This document shows, piece after piece, positions 15,761-25,472 of a stretch of 64,000 nucleotides of DNA; the stretch's first letter is position 1; every line of letters starts with the position of its first letter. Source of the stretch: UBA6163 sp031411655 (GTDB taxonomy: Bacteria; Planctomycetota; Planctomycetia; Pirellulales; Pirellulaceae). Made by a program: the position numbers and the translations under genes. The notes beneath the pieces are model-generated. The model did not search any database. It was not told the DNA's origin and saw nothing but the letters and a program-made list of their open reading frames with translations. The stretch lies in the NCBI GenBank assembly GCA_031411655.1, contig JANOBM010000046.1, forward strand, positions 62,001 to 126,000, written 5' to 3'.

Positions 15761-17005
15761 CTAAGCCGCAGTGGGGCGTGGAATGGGCACGGGTACGAAC
15801 GCGGGCACTCTCTGCGAACTAATCCCAGGAAACGAAATGATCGAGTCAGATTCGTCCACATCTGCATCAGTTCGTCGACATACTGAGGATAGCGAACCTG
15901 TTTCAGGAAACGGCAGTGTATTGTTGGGATCGCTAGTACGGCGACGACGAATCGGAACCGGAACTTGTTCAATCCACATCGGCGGTTCACCTCGTGGTCC
16001 CAATGTCGTATAGACGTTCCCGTTCTGGATATTAACGAGTTCGTTCTCGCTAAGATGAACGCGAGGCGTACGATAAGTCATGAGCAGAATCTGAAATAGA
16101 GACAAACGACGGCATCGGCGACCGTGACGTGCAGCCATCGCTTTGTGAATCAACGGCGCGTGCCGTGGATTGATCGTCGGACCAAGATGATGCTCCGTAT
16201 GGTAACTTGCGTTCAGGTGCAGCCAATCGACAATCCTAGGAAGCTTCACGCTTAGCGAGTTTCGGAGAGGATCGTTTTCATCATGTGTTTCATCACACAA
16301 CCAGTGATTCGTCGTGACATAAGTCATTTGAATCGTATTAGCGACCATCATAGGAACAAGATAAACGAAGATGAAATTGCTGAATCCTACTAGTGATCCG
16401 ACTGCAGCCCAAAAGACGATTTCCAGTGTGAACAGACCAACTTGATTTCTCCATTTTCGAGCGCTCCAGTATTTATACTTTCGACTGTGCAAAAACAAAA
16501 CAAACAGTACATGAAATGAAAAATAGAATAAGAAGTAGAATGCGCTGCGGAGGCGCCCAGAGCCTGGCAAGAAACTGAGAATCGCATGCAGTAGTCGACT
16601 GCGACGGTACATCACTGGGTCGCCAAACCCATCAGGGTCTTTACCCTTTATTCCGACATAGCCGTGGTGGAATCGATTGTGCCATGTTCGCCACACGTTT
16701 GGTGGTAAGCAGTGAGGGAGAAAACAAAGACCGCCGAAGATATCCTGTAGGAACCGCTGCCTAACAACAGTGCCGTGCAAAATCTCATGAGCCAGGAAAG
16801 CGAGGCATGTGAAGCTATGCCCAATCGCGATCGATAGCAAAAGCTTGACGCCGAGGGTTCTCTCGTCGGCGAGAATTGCCGTATATGCCACTCCAATGAT
16901 CGCCAAGTGCACCGGCAGCCACAGCAATCGTGAAGGTACCGCGCGATATGACTCCGCCGGCAGATCCTGGCGAAGCTCCTTCGCGTAAGATTGAAGTGTG
17001 GCCAT
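15761..17005 (-). CDS. Fatty acid desaturase family protein
   Basis: Integral-membrane di-iron oxygenase that introduces double bonds (or hydroxyl groups) into acyl chains. All three His boxes are present: HEILH at residues 73-77, HNRFHH at 109-114 and HTEHH at 269-273, with hydrophobic segments at about 28-46, 52-72, 155-172 and 195-230. It has a longer C-terminal tail (about residues 320-414) that is Pro/Arg-rich and probably cytosolic, unusual for the family. The ATG has AAGGAAG upstream. Operonic with the DUF374 acyltransferase and divergent from the SDR gene. Substrate chain position is not inferable. Confidence 0.92.
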   Translation of the reverse strand: MATLQSYAKELRQDLPAESYRAVPSRLLWLPVHLAIIGVAYTAILADERTLGVKLLLSIAIGHSFTCLAFLAHEILHGTVVRQRFLQDIFGGLCFLPHCLPPNVWRTWHNRFHHGYVGIKGKDPDGFGDPVMYRRSRLLHAILSFLPGSGRLRSAFYFLFYFSFHVLFVLFLHSRKYKYWSARKWRNQVGLFTLEIVFWAAVGSLVGFSNFIFVYLVPMMVANTIQMTYVTTNHWLCDETHDENDPLRNSLSVKLPRIVDWLHLNASYHTEHHLGPTINPRHAPLIHKAMAARHGRRCRRLSLFQILLMTYRTPRVHLSENELVNIQNGNVYTTLGPRGEPPMWIEQVPVPIRRRRTSDPNNTLPFPETGSLSSVCRRTDADVDESDSIISFPGISSQRVPAFVPVPIPRPTAA

Positions 17006-17250
17006 TGAACGCTTCCTTGTTCAACAATTCCAAACGGAGAGGGCGATACTGCACCTGCATGAATGAACGCATGTATCGCCGTCAAAACGTTAAAACATCC
17101 AGAACATTTTGTGCTATTGGTCTCTCCTACGACGAAAGCTTATAGGATGTCAAGTCGTATTGCATTCGCTTTGACAGTAACCCGAGTATTGCAAAGTCGC
17201 GATCAAAAAAGCCAAACGCTATTTTCGAAGGTGATATCATTCGCTCTTTT

Positions 17251-18078
17251 TTGGGAAAACATGCCGTTATTACCGGGGCAGCTTCTGGAATAGGCCAGGC
17301 GATCGCGATTTCACTTGCGAAAGCTGGATGCCACCTATACCTGATCGATATCGATAGCGAAGGCTTGGCCGGGACGTGTCAAGCATTGCAACAACTTGGC
17401 GTTAAAGCGATCGGCTTGAAGTGCAATATTGCTGAAAAGGATGAGCTTGCTTATACGCTGCACCGTTTGCTCAACATCAGCCCTGAAGTCGACATTCTGG
17501 TGAACAATGCCGGTGTGACATATCGTGGACGATCCGAGGAAATGGCCCAGGGCAATTGGGAACATTTGCTCGCCGTGAACTTGCTCGGCCCGATTCAAAT
17601 TACGCAGCGGCTACTCCCGACTTTACTTCAGCGCCGCGAAGCGCACGTACTCAATGTCTGTAGCTTGCTCGGGCTATGTGGGTTTTCCAAATTTTCGGCC
17701 TACAATGCCTCTAAGTTTGGGTTGGTCGGCTACACCGAGTCGCTGCGTGCAGAATATTTGGGGAGTCAACTTGGCGTGACCGCTTTATGCCCTGGTTTTG
17801 TTCGCACTCCGTTTATTGAAACTGTACCAGGACCCCACGGACAGCATCGCGCTAGAACGACGCCTAACTGGCTTTGCACAACGCCCGAAGTGATTGCGAG
17901 CCGATCCATGAAGGCGATCTGCCGTAATCAGGGACTGGTTGTCGTTACGCCTATGGCGCACATTCTTTGGAGATTGAAGCGTTTTTTACCTTCAATTTTT
18001 GAGTTTAAGCGAATCTTAAGACCGTACCGCATCGATTGTCCAAAGCCTAAAGTTGGCCCGTTGACAAAGGTAGCGTAG
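17251..18078 (+). CDS. Short-chain dehydrogenase/reductase (SDR)
   Basis: NAD(P)-dependent oxidoreductase with a Rossmann fold. The cofactor motif is TGAASGIG at residues 8-15, followed by VNNAG (84-88), Asn110, Ser138 and the YxxxK motif (Tyr151, Lys155). At 275 aa it has full SDR length; the C-terminus has a basic hydrophobic extension (LWRLKRFLPSIFEFKRILRP) that may bind membranes. No ATG lies at the expected place: TTG at 17251 is used here, and the frame is open a little further upstream, so the true start is uncertain. Divergent from the desaturase; lipid or sterol-like substrate is a guess from neighbours. Confidence 0.88.
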   Translation: MGKHAVITGAASGIGQAIAISLAKAGCHLYLIDIDSEGLAGTCQALQQLGVKAIGLKCNIAEKDELAYTLHRLLNISPEVDILVNNAGVTYRGRSEEMAQGNWEHLLAVNLLGPIQITQRLLPTLLQRREAHVLNVCSLLGLCGFSKFSAYNASKFGLVGYTESLRAEYLGSQLGVTALCPGFVRTPFIETVPGPHGQHRARTTPNWLCTTPEVIASRSMKAICRNQGLVVVTPMAHILWRLKRFLPSIFEFKRILRPYRIDCPKPKVGPLTKVA

Positions 18079-18308
18079 GAACCGCCTTTACTAAGAGTTT
18101 GCATGGACCTATTAGATGCACTACAGCACTAATAAGGTAGCTTCGTGAATCGAAAATCGAAGCCTCGCTAAACCTGAAACTCAAACCGAATGCCGACACG
18201 AGTGCCGCGCACCCCAGCCCACACGAATACTTGTACAAACAAAGTTATCGCCGAGCGAATTGAACGACCATGGCTCGCCGCCCAGAATGAGTGGGGGCAA
18301 CAGGGTCC

Positions 18309-21300
18309 TCAATCGACCGTAGGCAGTGGCACGCCTTTGTGTGTGACATGCACATCATGCAATCCCTTTGCGAACCAGGGATAAATGGTCGGAACGACAA
18401 GCGAAGTCAACAGTGTGGATGTGATCAATCCGCCGATCACCACTGTTGCAAGGGGACGCTGCATTTCGGCGCCATCACTGGTCGACATCGCCATGGGGAG
18501 GAATCCGAGACTAGCAACCATGGCGGTCATAAGCACCGGACGCAGACGCACCAGCGCAGTTTCGTGACTTACCTTATCCAGGGGAGCACCGGTCTTGCGA
18601 TAATTCTCTGCGGCACTGACCCACACCAATCCGTTTAAAACAGCCACACCGAATAATGCGATGAACCCCACTCCGGCGGAGATACTGAATGGCATCGCTC
18701 GGACGTAAAGTGCAATGATTCCTCCCGAGGCCGCCATCGGGACGGCCAAGAAAATCAAAAGTGCAAGTCTGAATGAGCCGAGACTGGTTTGCAGTAGCAG
18801 CAAGATGATCATCAATACGATCGGAGTGATAATCGCCAAGCGACGGCTGGCGGATTGTAGGTTTTCGAAGTCTCCGCCCCACCGAATCTCATAGCCAGGT
18901 GCAAGTGTGACTTTGGAGCTGACCAATTGTTGGGCCTCCGTTACAAAGCTTGCGACGTCGCGACCGCGAACATTTGCCGACACAAAGGTACGACGGCGGT
19001 TTCCTTCGTGTTCAATACTTGGCGGTGTTTCTTCCAATGCGATGTCAGCAAGTTCTTTCAGCGGTATCGCGTTGCCCCCGGAATCGCTTACCGGTAATTG
19101 CTCTAGTAATGCTAAGCTTTCTCGCCACTGCCGAGGTACCCGCACCATGATCGGGTATCGCGCACGGCCTTCAAATATCTGCCCCACTTGAAAGCCCCCC
19201 AGCGACGACACGGCGTCCAAGACGGTTTGAGCGTCAATGCCATACTGGGCAAGCGATTGCGGCTTTGTCTTGATCGTCAGCGTTGACAGATTCGCCTGGT
19301 AGTCAGCTTTGACATCGACGGCGCCAGGGATTGTACGAAGAAGCGATTCAATTTCTTTTCCCTTCAAGCCAAGTTCTTCTAATTCATCGCCATAAAGTAG
19401 TACCGCAACGTCCGCCTTTACTCCCGCTACCAATTCATCAACCCGCATTTCGATCGGCTGCGTGAACCCGAATGCAACTCCGGGTACCTTGGCGTTGAGT
19501 TTATCTGACATCTGTTGAATCAATTGATTACGAGTCTTCGGAACAGGCCAGTGATGGATCGGATTCAGTAGCACCCAGACGTCGGTCTGATGAACGCCCA
19601 TGACGTCATTCGCAATCTCAGGGCGTCCCGTCTTTGAAAAAACCGTCTTTACTTCAGGATACTCCTTCAAAATGTTTTCAATCTGTGTCGACATTGCGAT
19701 CGAACCTTCCAGTGTCGCGCTGGGCAACCTTAACGCCTCAACCAACATGTCTCCTTCTTCAAGTCTTGGCATAAATTCAGCGCCAAGCTGACCGGCGATG
19801 GGCAAACTGACGGCGAAAACGGTCAACGCGATCGCTACCGTAGCAACCGGGTGATCGATGGCACGCGATACCAGTGGGCGATAGAACCATTTAACGATGC
19901 GAATCAGCAACACGTCCTCTTCACTCATTTTCTTAGGCAAGAAGTACGATGCCATCGCAGGCATGAAGCTAAGTGAAAGGATTAGCGAGCCTGCTAGCGC
20001 AAACATCACCGTTAACGCCATCGGACGAAACAGCTTTCCCTCGGTACCTTCTAATAGCAGGATGGGTAAAAACACAACGGCAATGATCATCACACCAAAG
20101 ATCGTCGGCTGAAGAACTTCCACCGCCGCGTCGCGGACGGTATCAATGTGCTCGGTATCACCGTTGTCATGAGATAACTTGCGAATGCAATTCTCGACCA
20201 TGATCACCGAACTATCGACGATCAATCCGAAGTCGATCGCCCCTAGGCTCATTAAACTTGCAGTCACCCCAGTGAAGGCCATGACGTTCGTCGCAAAAAG
20301 CATCGAAAGCGGGATGGCCAGTGCCACAATAATACCTGCTCGCAAATTGCCGAGCATCAGAAGCAGTACCACGATCACCAGCATGCCACCTTCGGTCAAA
20401 TTCGTCACGACCGTTTTGAGCGTTCGGCCTATCAACGCCGCTCTATCGTACGTGACTTCCAATTGAACGCCATTTGGCAACGTCGCCTCGATCTCCTTTA
20501 GGCGTTCCTTGGCCGCAGTCACCACTTCTCGAGAGTTTTGACCGATGAGCATCATCACCAGCCCAGTGACGATTTCACCTCGACCGTCCCGAGTGACTGC
20601 ACCTTGCCGTGTCATCGGTTCAATGCTGACGTTGGCGATGTCGCGGACCAAAATCGGGTTGCCATCCGCTTCACGACGAATCACCACCGCCTCGATATCG
20701 GCGACCGAACTGAGCAGTGATACACCGCGAATGAACCGCTGTTCGTCGTGATGAATGACGTAGCCACCACCAGATGTATTGTTATTATCTTGCAGACGAG
20801 TGAAGAGCAATTCCATTGAAATGCCATAGCTCGTCATCCGGTCTGGGTCAGGTTGCACTTCGAACGTCTTATAGAATCCGCCGTGCGTATTGATCTCGGT
20901 GACGCCCGGCACTTCTCGCAATCGAGGAGCGATGTCCCACTCCAGCATGGTACGGAGTTCCATCGGCGTATGATTTTCACTACGAACCTCAAACTGCAAG
21001 ATCTCACCAAGCGCCGTGGTGAGCGGACCCACTGCCGGGGTTCCGTACCCTGGCGGGATCTTACTTGCGGCATCCGGCAATCGCTCATTCACTAATTGCC
21101 GAGCGTGATAAATATCCGTCCCTTCTTTAAAAACGATTGTGACGACCGAAATCCCAAACTTTGAGACGCTGCGCAGCTCCTCGACGCGGGGCAAGCCACC
21201 CATGGTGATCTCGACGGGATACGTTACGTAACGTTCCACTTCGACCGGCGACAATGAGCCAGCATCGGTGACCACCTGAACTTGAACGTTGGTCATGTCA

Positions 21301-21419
21301 GGAACGGCATCGATAGGCAAATGCAACGCTGAATAGACCCCTGCACCAGCCATGAGCAACGTCAGAATCAAAACCAAGCCGCGATTGACGAGCGAAAGTT
21401 CGATGATTTTAGCAAGCAC
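18309..21419 (-). CDS. czcA: Heavy-metal efflux RND permease, CzcA/CusA family
   Basis: Proton-driven inner-membrane pump exporting divalent cations from the periplasm or cytoplasm through a tripartite complex. It has 1036 aa, close to the family's ~1040-1050, with about 12 membrane segments and two large periplasmic loops. The transmembrane-4 signature is AIDFGLIVDSSVIMVEN, with the DFGxxVD...EN pattern of HME1-type (Co/Zn/Cd) pumps. RRTFVSANVRGRD and LRPVLMTAMVASLGFLP are typical. GTG start with AGGA eight bases upstream. The adaptor gene lies just upstream on the same strand; no outer-membrane factor adjoins. Metal specificity is inferred from the signature only. Confidence 0.93.
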   Translation of the reverse strand: MLAKIIELSLVNRGLVLILTLLMAGAGVYSALHLPIDAVPDMTNVQVQVVTDAGSLSPVEVERYVTYPVEITMGGLPRVEELRSVSKFGISVVTIVFKEGTDIYHARQLVNERLPDAASKIPPGYGTPAVGPLTTALGEILQFEVRSENHTPMELRTMLEWDIAPRLREVPGVTEINTHGGFYKTFEVQPDPDRMTSYGISMELLFTRLQDNNNTSGGGYVIHHDEQRFIRGVSLLSSVADIEAVVIRREADGNPILVRDIANVSIEPMTRQGAVTRDGRGEIVTGLVMMLIGQNSREVVTAAKERLKEIEATLPNGVQLEVTYDRAALIGRTLKTVVTNLTEGGMLVIVVLLLMLGNLRAGIIVALAIPLSMLFATNVMAFTGVTASLMSLGAIDFGLIVDSSVIMVENCIRKLSHDNGDTEHIDTVRDAAVEVLQPTIFGVMIIAVVFLPILLLEGTEGKLFRPMALTVMFALAGSLILSLSFMPAMASYFLPKKMSEEDVLLIRIVKWFYRPLVSRAIDHPVATVAIALTVFAVSLPIAGQLGAEFMPRLEEGDMLVEALRLPSATLEGSIAMSTQIENILKEYPEVKTVFSKTGRPEIANDVMGVHQTDVWVLLNPIHHWPVPKTRNQLIQQMSDKLNAKVPGVAFGFTQPIEMRVDELVAGVKADVAVLLYGDELEELGLKGKEIESLLRTIPGAVDVKADYQANLSTLTIKTKPQSLAQYGIDAQTVLDAVSSLGGFQVGQIFEGRARYPIMVRVPRQWRESLALLEQLPVSDSGGNAIPLKELADIALEETPPSIEHEGNRRRTFVSANVRGRDVASFVTEAQQLVSSKVTLAPGYEIRWGGDFENLQSASRRLAIITPIVLMIILLLLQTSLGSFRLALLIFLAVPMAASGGIIALYVRAMPFSISAGVGFIALFGVAVLNGLVWVSAAENYRKTGAPLDKVSHETALVRLRPVLMTAMVASLGFLPMAMSTSDGAEMQRPLATVVIGGLITSTLLTSLVVPTIYPWFAKGLHDVHVTHKGVPLPTVD

Positions 21420-21530
21420 GGCATTGAATCCTGGTTACAAAGATGGACGGGCTATCGTCCAAAGTACGGGTTGGGCAAACACCCATTGAATGAGCTACTC
21501 ACTACGGTCGTAGTGGCAACCATAGCGATG

Positions 21531-23021
21531 TCACTCGCTCTCGCCCTGCAACAACATTTCCGATTTCAAAAGAAACGCACCACCGGTTACCACCAATTGC
21601 CCGGGCGTCAAGCCTTCGGTCACCTCGACCCAATCCTCGGATGCTTGACCAGTTGTGACGTCAACTCGCTTGAAGGTACCTCCTGTCATGTCAACAAAGA
21701 CGAACTTTTGGTTTTCATGCTGGAGTACGGCGGCCGGTTTCACCGATAACGCCTCGCGAGAGTTTCCGATGGGCACGGTCACTCGAACGAACATTCCAGG
21801 ACGTAAGAGGTTCTCGGCGTTATCGATTGCTGCTACCAAGGGCACCGAATTGGTATCGGATTGGACCTGTCGACCAACATAACGGACCTCAGCGCTAAAC
21901 TCACGATCTTGTAACGCCGGAACAAAAACACGGACAATGGTTCCAGGCGCAAGCGAGACGGCGGACCAGTCGCTTTCTCGAATACTTGCCTCCACATAAA
22001 GCGTTTGGGTATTGGCCAGAACGACCAGGGAGTCACCGCGCGACACGCGTTCGTTGTTTGCAAAGCCACGAGACTCGACTGAGCCGGAAAACGGCGCACG
22101 CACTTCGAGCCGTGACAAAGCTTCTTCATCATCGAGTTGCGCAGATGCTTTATCCTCTTTATAGCCAAGCAAGGTTTCGACGGCCTGCCATGCGAGGTTG
22201 AGTTGTCGATCCGCCTCCGCTACGTCGGCTTCGGACTTAAGCGTCGCCTGCATCGCGGCAAATTTGGCTTGGTCGCGAGCGGATAGAAACGCGGTTTCTG
22301 CCTGCTGTCGCTCGGCCTCTCGTTCTCGAATGGTGCGACCCGAAATGGACCCTGAGTTCGCAAGCGGCTGGACTTTGTTTAGCAATTCGGCGGCAAGCTT
22401 CCACTTCGAGTAAGCAGTAAGGATGTCTTGGCGGTAAGTTCCCAGCGCCCGGTCGGTGAAGGCGACTTCGATCGCTTCGATCGACTGGCCGCGATCAAGC
22501 ATTGATGTCATTTCCTCAAGGTTTTTTTCAAGAGTGCGATCACGCTTCAACCGCTGGTCCGCGATTTCACGGTCCTTTCTTTGCTTTAAGACATCGGCGC
22601 GAGCACGGCCAATCTCAGGACTACGAAGAACGGCTAACAATTCCCCAGACTCAACCAACTGACCGGGGGTGACTTGGACTTCGGCTAGAATTCCGTCCAT
22701 CGGCGCCTTCACGTCAACGTGCTTAGTTTCGTCGTACCGAAGCCGACCTGGCACCGTATGAATGTGTTGGACCGATTGGTTTTGCGCCGGAATGCTCTCG
22801 AAACGAGCCGCTTTCAATTTGCCGTCAGGTAAGGTCAGGGTGTCAGCCACGGAAGACTCCACGGCGACATCGGACGTGACCGCCTCCGCAGGCACGCTGT
22901 GGGTGACCTTTTGGACGATCCACCATCCGCAGGCCATGACGGCGAGCACAAGCAAAGTAGGAAGTCCCTTGGCGAACGATTGGAATGTCGCTGGTTTGCG
23001 TAGGCAGGTCGAGTCGGTCAT
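21531..23021 (-). CDS. czcB: RND efflux periplasmic adaptor, CzcB/CusB-like
   Basis: Membrane-fusion protein that links the CzcA-like pump to an outer-membrane channel. I start it at the ATG at 23021 (496 aa; an upstream ATG at 23063 is possible). It has an N-terminal membrane anchor (PTLLVLAVMACGWWIVQK). A barrel-sandwich hybrid follows (HVDVKAPMDGILAEVQVTPG, then LEVRAPFSGSVESRG), with a coiled-coil hairpin of about residues 150-285. After this come beta-barrel and membrane-proximal domains (YVEASIRESDWSAVSLAPG, VEVTEGLTPGQLVVTGGAFL). It sits 111 bases upstream of the pump gene on the same strand. Confidence 0.9.
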   Translation of the reverse strand: MTDSTCLRKPATFQSFAKGLPTLLVLAVMACGWWIVQKVTHSVPAEAVTSDVAVESSVADTLTLPDGKLKAARFESIPAQNQSVQHIHTVPGRLRYDETKHVDVKAPMDGILAEVQVTPGQLVESGELLAVLRSPEIGRARADVLKQRKDREIADQRLKRDRTLEKNLEEMTSMLDRGQSIEAIEVAFTDRALGTYRQDILTAYSKWKLAAELLNKVQPLANSGSISGRTIREREAERQQAETAFLSARDQAKFAAMQATLKSEADVAEADRQLNLAWQAVETLLGYKEDKASAQLDDEEALSRLEVRAPFSGSVESRGFANNERVSRGDSLVVLANTQTLYVEASIRESDWSAVSLAPGTIVRVFVPALQDREFSAEVRYVGRQVQSDTNSVPLVAAIDNAENLLRPGMFVRVTVPIGNSREALSVKPAAVLQHENQKFVFVDMTGGTFKRVDVTTGQASEDWVEVTEGLTPGQLVVTGGAFLLKSEMLLQGESE

Positions 23022-23361
23022 TTTTGTAGGTGCTTTAGGCCTGTGACACGGACAAATGTCCATCGCTTATTCGCGTAGGGGTCGAATAGGCTTCGTTTCC
23101 GAGTCTCTGATTCAAAGCACGAACCGTGCCAGCGGCAAATTTGCTGGCCGACTCCGCGACAACCAATAGAAAACAGGCCTTTTGACTCAAATGCTAGTTG
23201 AAAAGGCCAGGGACTAAACACGCGAATGGACAGAAACTGTCCAGCCCAGAGGACGCCAACCGATAAACCAAGTCAGCAGCTTACCGCTGCTGAAGGAATA
23301 GCAAGGTCTCCTCGTTCATCGCTTGAAGCCGGTACTCATTCGACTCAGTCGCGCTCCAACA
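23022..23361. other. Intergenic stretch upstream of the efflux adaptor
   Basis: About 340 bases holding the upstream region of the minus-strand adaptor gene and ending at the decayed NhaD fragment. No gene or repeat was recognised. Confidence 0.45.
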
Positions 23362-23631
23362 CTAGAAAAGTCTTAAGACCGTCGATTGAAAGAAGAAGAC
23401 CGCGATACCCGACACGTACCCAAGGAGCGCCCAGGGAGCGATTTTCTTGAGGTACCAAATGAAATTGATTTGCTCCAATCCCATCGCGGCAACGCCGGCT
23501 GCAGAGCCAATGATGAGGCAGCTTCCACCGGTGCCAGCACAATAAGCAAGCAGCATCCAGAAATGATCATTTCCTGCCGCAGGTACTCGATTCGTAGATC
23601 CGTCGATCGTGCCGACGGTATAAGCCGGCGC
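23362..23631 (-). pseudogene. C-terminal remnant of an NhaD-type Na+/H+ antiporter
   Basis: An 89-codon open stretch reads VPAAGNDHFWMLLAYCAGTG, then GSCLIIGSAAGVAAMG, then FIWYLKKIAPWALLGYVSG, the conserved end of NhaD-family (IT superfamily) antiporters. It ends with a normal TAG at 23362-23364. Going upstream there is a TGA at 23632-23634 and then the end of the SulP gene at 23676, so the N-terminal three quarters of an antiporter are missing. A full family member has around 450 residues. It is therefore a deletion relic at the 3' side of the DAB/SulP operon. Confidence 0.75.
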
Positions 23632-23675
23632 TCACTTGGCTTATGCCCCTACTCGAGTCGCTCGCTATCGTTTAT

Positions 23676-25352
23676 TTATTTTGGCGTGGCCTCTATACCT
23701 CGGCGGCGAGACGAATATTCATGGTGTGATAGCTGCTGATGCGACTCCAATCCGGTGATTTCAAGTGTCAGACCTTCCTGAACAAAGTCTTTTTGCATCT
23801 CATGTAGTTTTTCCATCACGCTATGGTCAACTAATGTCGTCCCACTGAGGTCGACAATGATGTTTCGTCGGTGAGTCAAACCGACATCTTCGATTTGACG
23901 TTTGAACGGGATCCAGTTGCTGAATACCGCCGATTCGCTGGCCCGAATGATGCAGGTATTCTCTCCTTGTTCTTCCACTTCAAGAAACGGCTTAAAGAAG
24001 GACTTCATGGGTACTCCATTGATGAAGTGGATTACAAATTTGACACCTACCCCGATGAACACACCCACCAATAAATCCGTTGCAAGGACTCCGAATACAG
24101 TTGCCACAAAGATGATGAATTGTTCACGGCCAATATGGTAGACGTGTACAAATTCTCTCGGTGATGCGAGCCGGAATCCCGTATAGACAAGCATTGCTGC
24201 TAGCGCAGCCAATGGAATGCGGTGAATCAATCCTGGCAGCATTGCGACAAAGGTTACCATGAACAGTCCGTGCCAGAGGTCTGCGAATCGCGTGCGTGCG
24301 CCGTTATCGATGTTTGCCTTGCTGCGTACGATCTCTGAAATCATCGGTATCCCGCCGATTCCTGCAGCGATTGTATTTGCAACACCGACGGCGAACATAT
24401 CCCGATTCAGATTGGTCTTTCGCTTCCACGGGTCGAGCAAGTCGATCGCTTTTGCACTCAAGAGCGATTCCAGGGTTCCGATCAATGCAAACATCACCAC
24501 CCATTTCCATGCTGCGGGGTATTGGAGCGCGCTAAAGTCCGGAAAGGTAATTGCTTTGACAAGGCTGCTGGGAACACTGACCAGGAATTTCTCGCCCAAC
24601 GAATATTCTGTTCCCATCATGCTGTAGGTGTGCTCGTGCGACAAATCGAAGAATATTCCCATCGGGATCGCCAGTAGAACGACGATCAACTGACCCGGGA
24701 TTCGTTTGACATACTTGTTGCGGATCATTGGTAGGCCAAACAAGATGACCAAACTGATCAACCCAATGACGGCTATCTCCGGATTCATTTCGGCAAGTGA
24801 ATGAGGTATTCGGGCTATCAACTCGAGCGGTTCCGTGATCTTATGCCCTTCGGCGTTCGTGACCTGCATCACTCCTAAGGCGGTATGCACCTGCTTGGAG
24901 ATGATGATGATGCCAATCGCAGCCAGCATCCCGTGAACAACGCTACTAGGGAAGAACTCGCCGAGAATGCCCAAACGAAACAATCCAAAACCAATTTGAA
25001 TGATGCCTGCCGTGATCCCAACGGCCAGCATCATTCGATAGGCGGGGCCTCCAATGCTGGAATCTCCAGTAATCTCGCCAAACTCAGATACGCACCCCAT
25101 CACGATGACGATCAAGCCCGCTGCTGGACCTTTAATGGTTAACTCCGAGTTACTCAGCAGTGTTGTAACAACCGCACCAATGACGGCTGTAAACACTCCG
25201 GCGATTGGCGGCACCCCACTGGCAATCGAGATGGCCAAACACAGTGGCAATGCAATGAGGAAAACTAAGAAGCCTGCCAGGACGTCTTTTCCTAAGTGTT
25301 TAAAAAAACCGGCAAAATTGCCACGAGGTACGGAATCGTTTTCTTGCGCCAT
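23676..25352 (-). CDS. SulP-family anion transporter (probable bicarbonate or sulfate)
   Basis: Inner-membrane transporter of the SulP/SLC26 family, 558 aa. The N-terminal signature is GFLVFLIALPLCLAISIASG with the IKGPAAGLIVI segment, then about 11-12 hydrophobic stretches to about residue 430. A C-terminal STAS domain ends it (about 440-545; NIIVDLSGTTLVDHSVMEKL). Bacterial members move sulfate, bicarbonate or fumarate; the BicA-like subset imports HCO3-. Its place at the end of the dabA-dabB operon favours bicarbonate, but sulfate is not excluded. The gene follows the second NuoM-like gene by 120 bases. Confidence 0.92.
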   Translation of the reverse strand: MAQENDSVPRGNFAGFFKHLGKDVLAGFLVFLIALPLCLAISIASGVPPIAGVFTAVIGAVVTTLLSNSELTIKGPAAGLIVIVMGCVSEFGEITGDSSIGGPAYRMMLAVGITAGIIQIGFGLFRLGILGEFFPSSVVHGMLAAIGIIIISKQVHTALGVMQVTNAEGHKITEPLELIARIPHSLAEMNPEIAVIGLISLVILFGLPMIRNKYVKRIPGQLIVVLLAIPMGIFFDLSHEHTYSMMGTEYSLGEKFLVSVPSSLVKAITFPDFSALQYPAAWKWVVMFALIGTLESLLSAKAIDLLDPWKRKTNLNRDMFAVGVANTIAAGIGGIPMISEIVRSKANIDNGARTRFADLWHGLFMVTFVAMLPGLIHRIPLAALAAMLVYTGFRLASPREFVHVYHIGREQFIIFVATVFGVLATDLLVGVFIGVGVKFVIHFINGVPMKSFFKPFLEVEEQGENTCIIRASESAVFSNWIPFKRQIEDVGLTHRRNIIVDLSGTTLVDHSVMEKLHEMQKDFVQEGLTLEITGLESHQQLSHHEYSSRRRGIEATPK

Positions 25353-25472
25353 GAGATTCTTCCAAATTAAGGCAGGTTGGTCTATCGGTTGAATGGTGTC
25401 AGGATTTTTAGTTTTGGAGGGTACTGTGCAAACTCAGAGAGCCAGTCATGCTCACCGAGAAAGGCCGATTGC

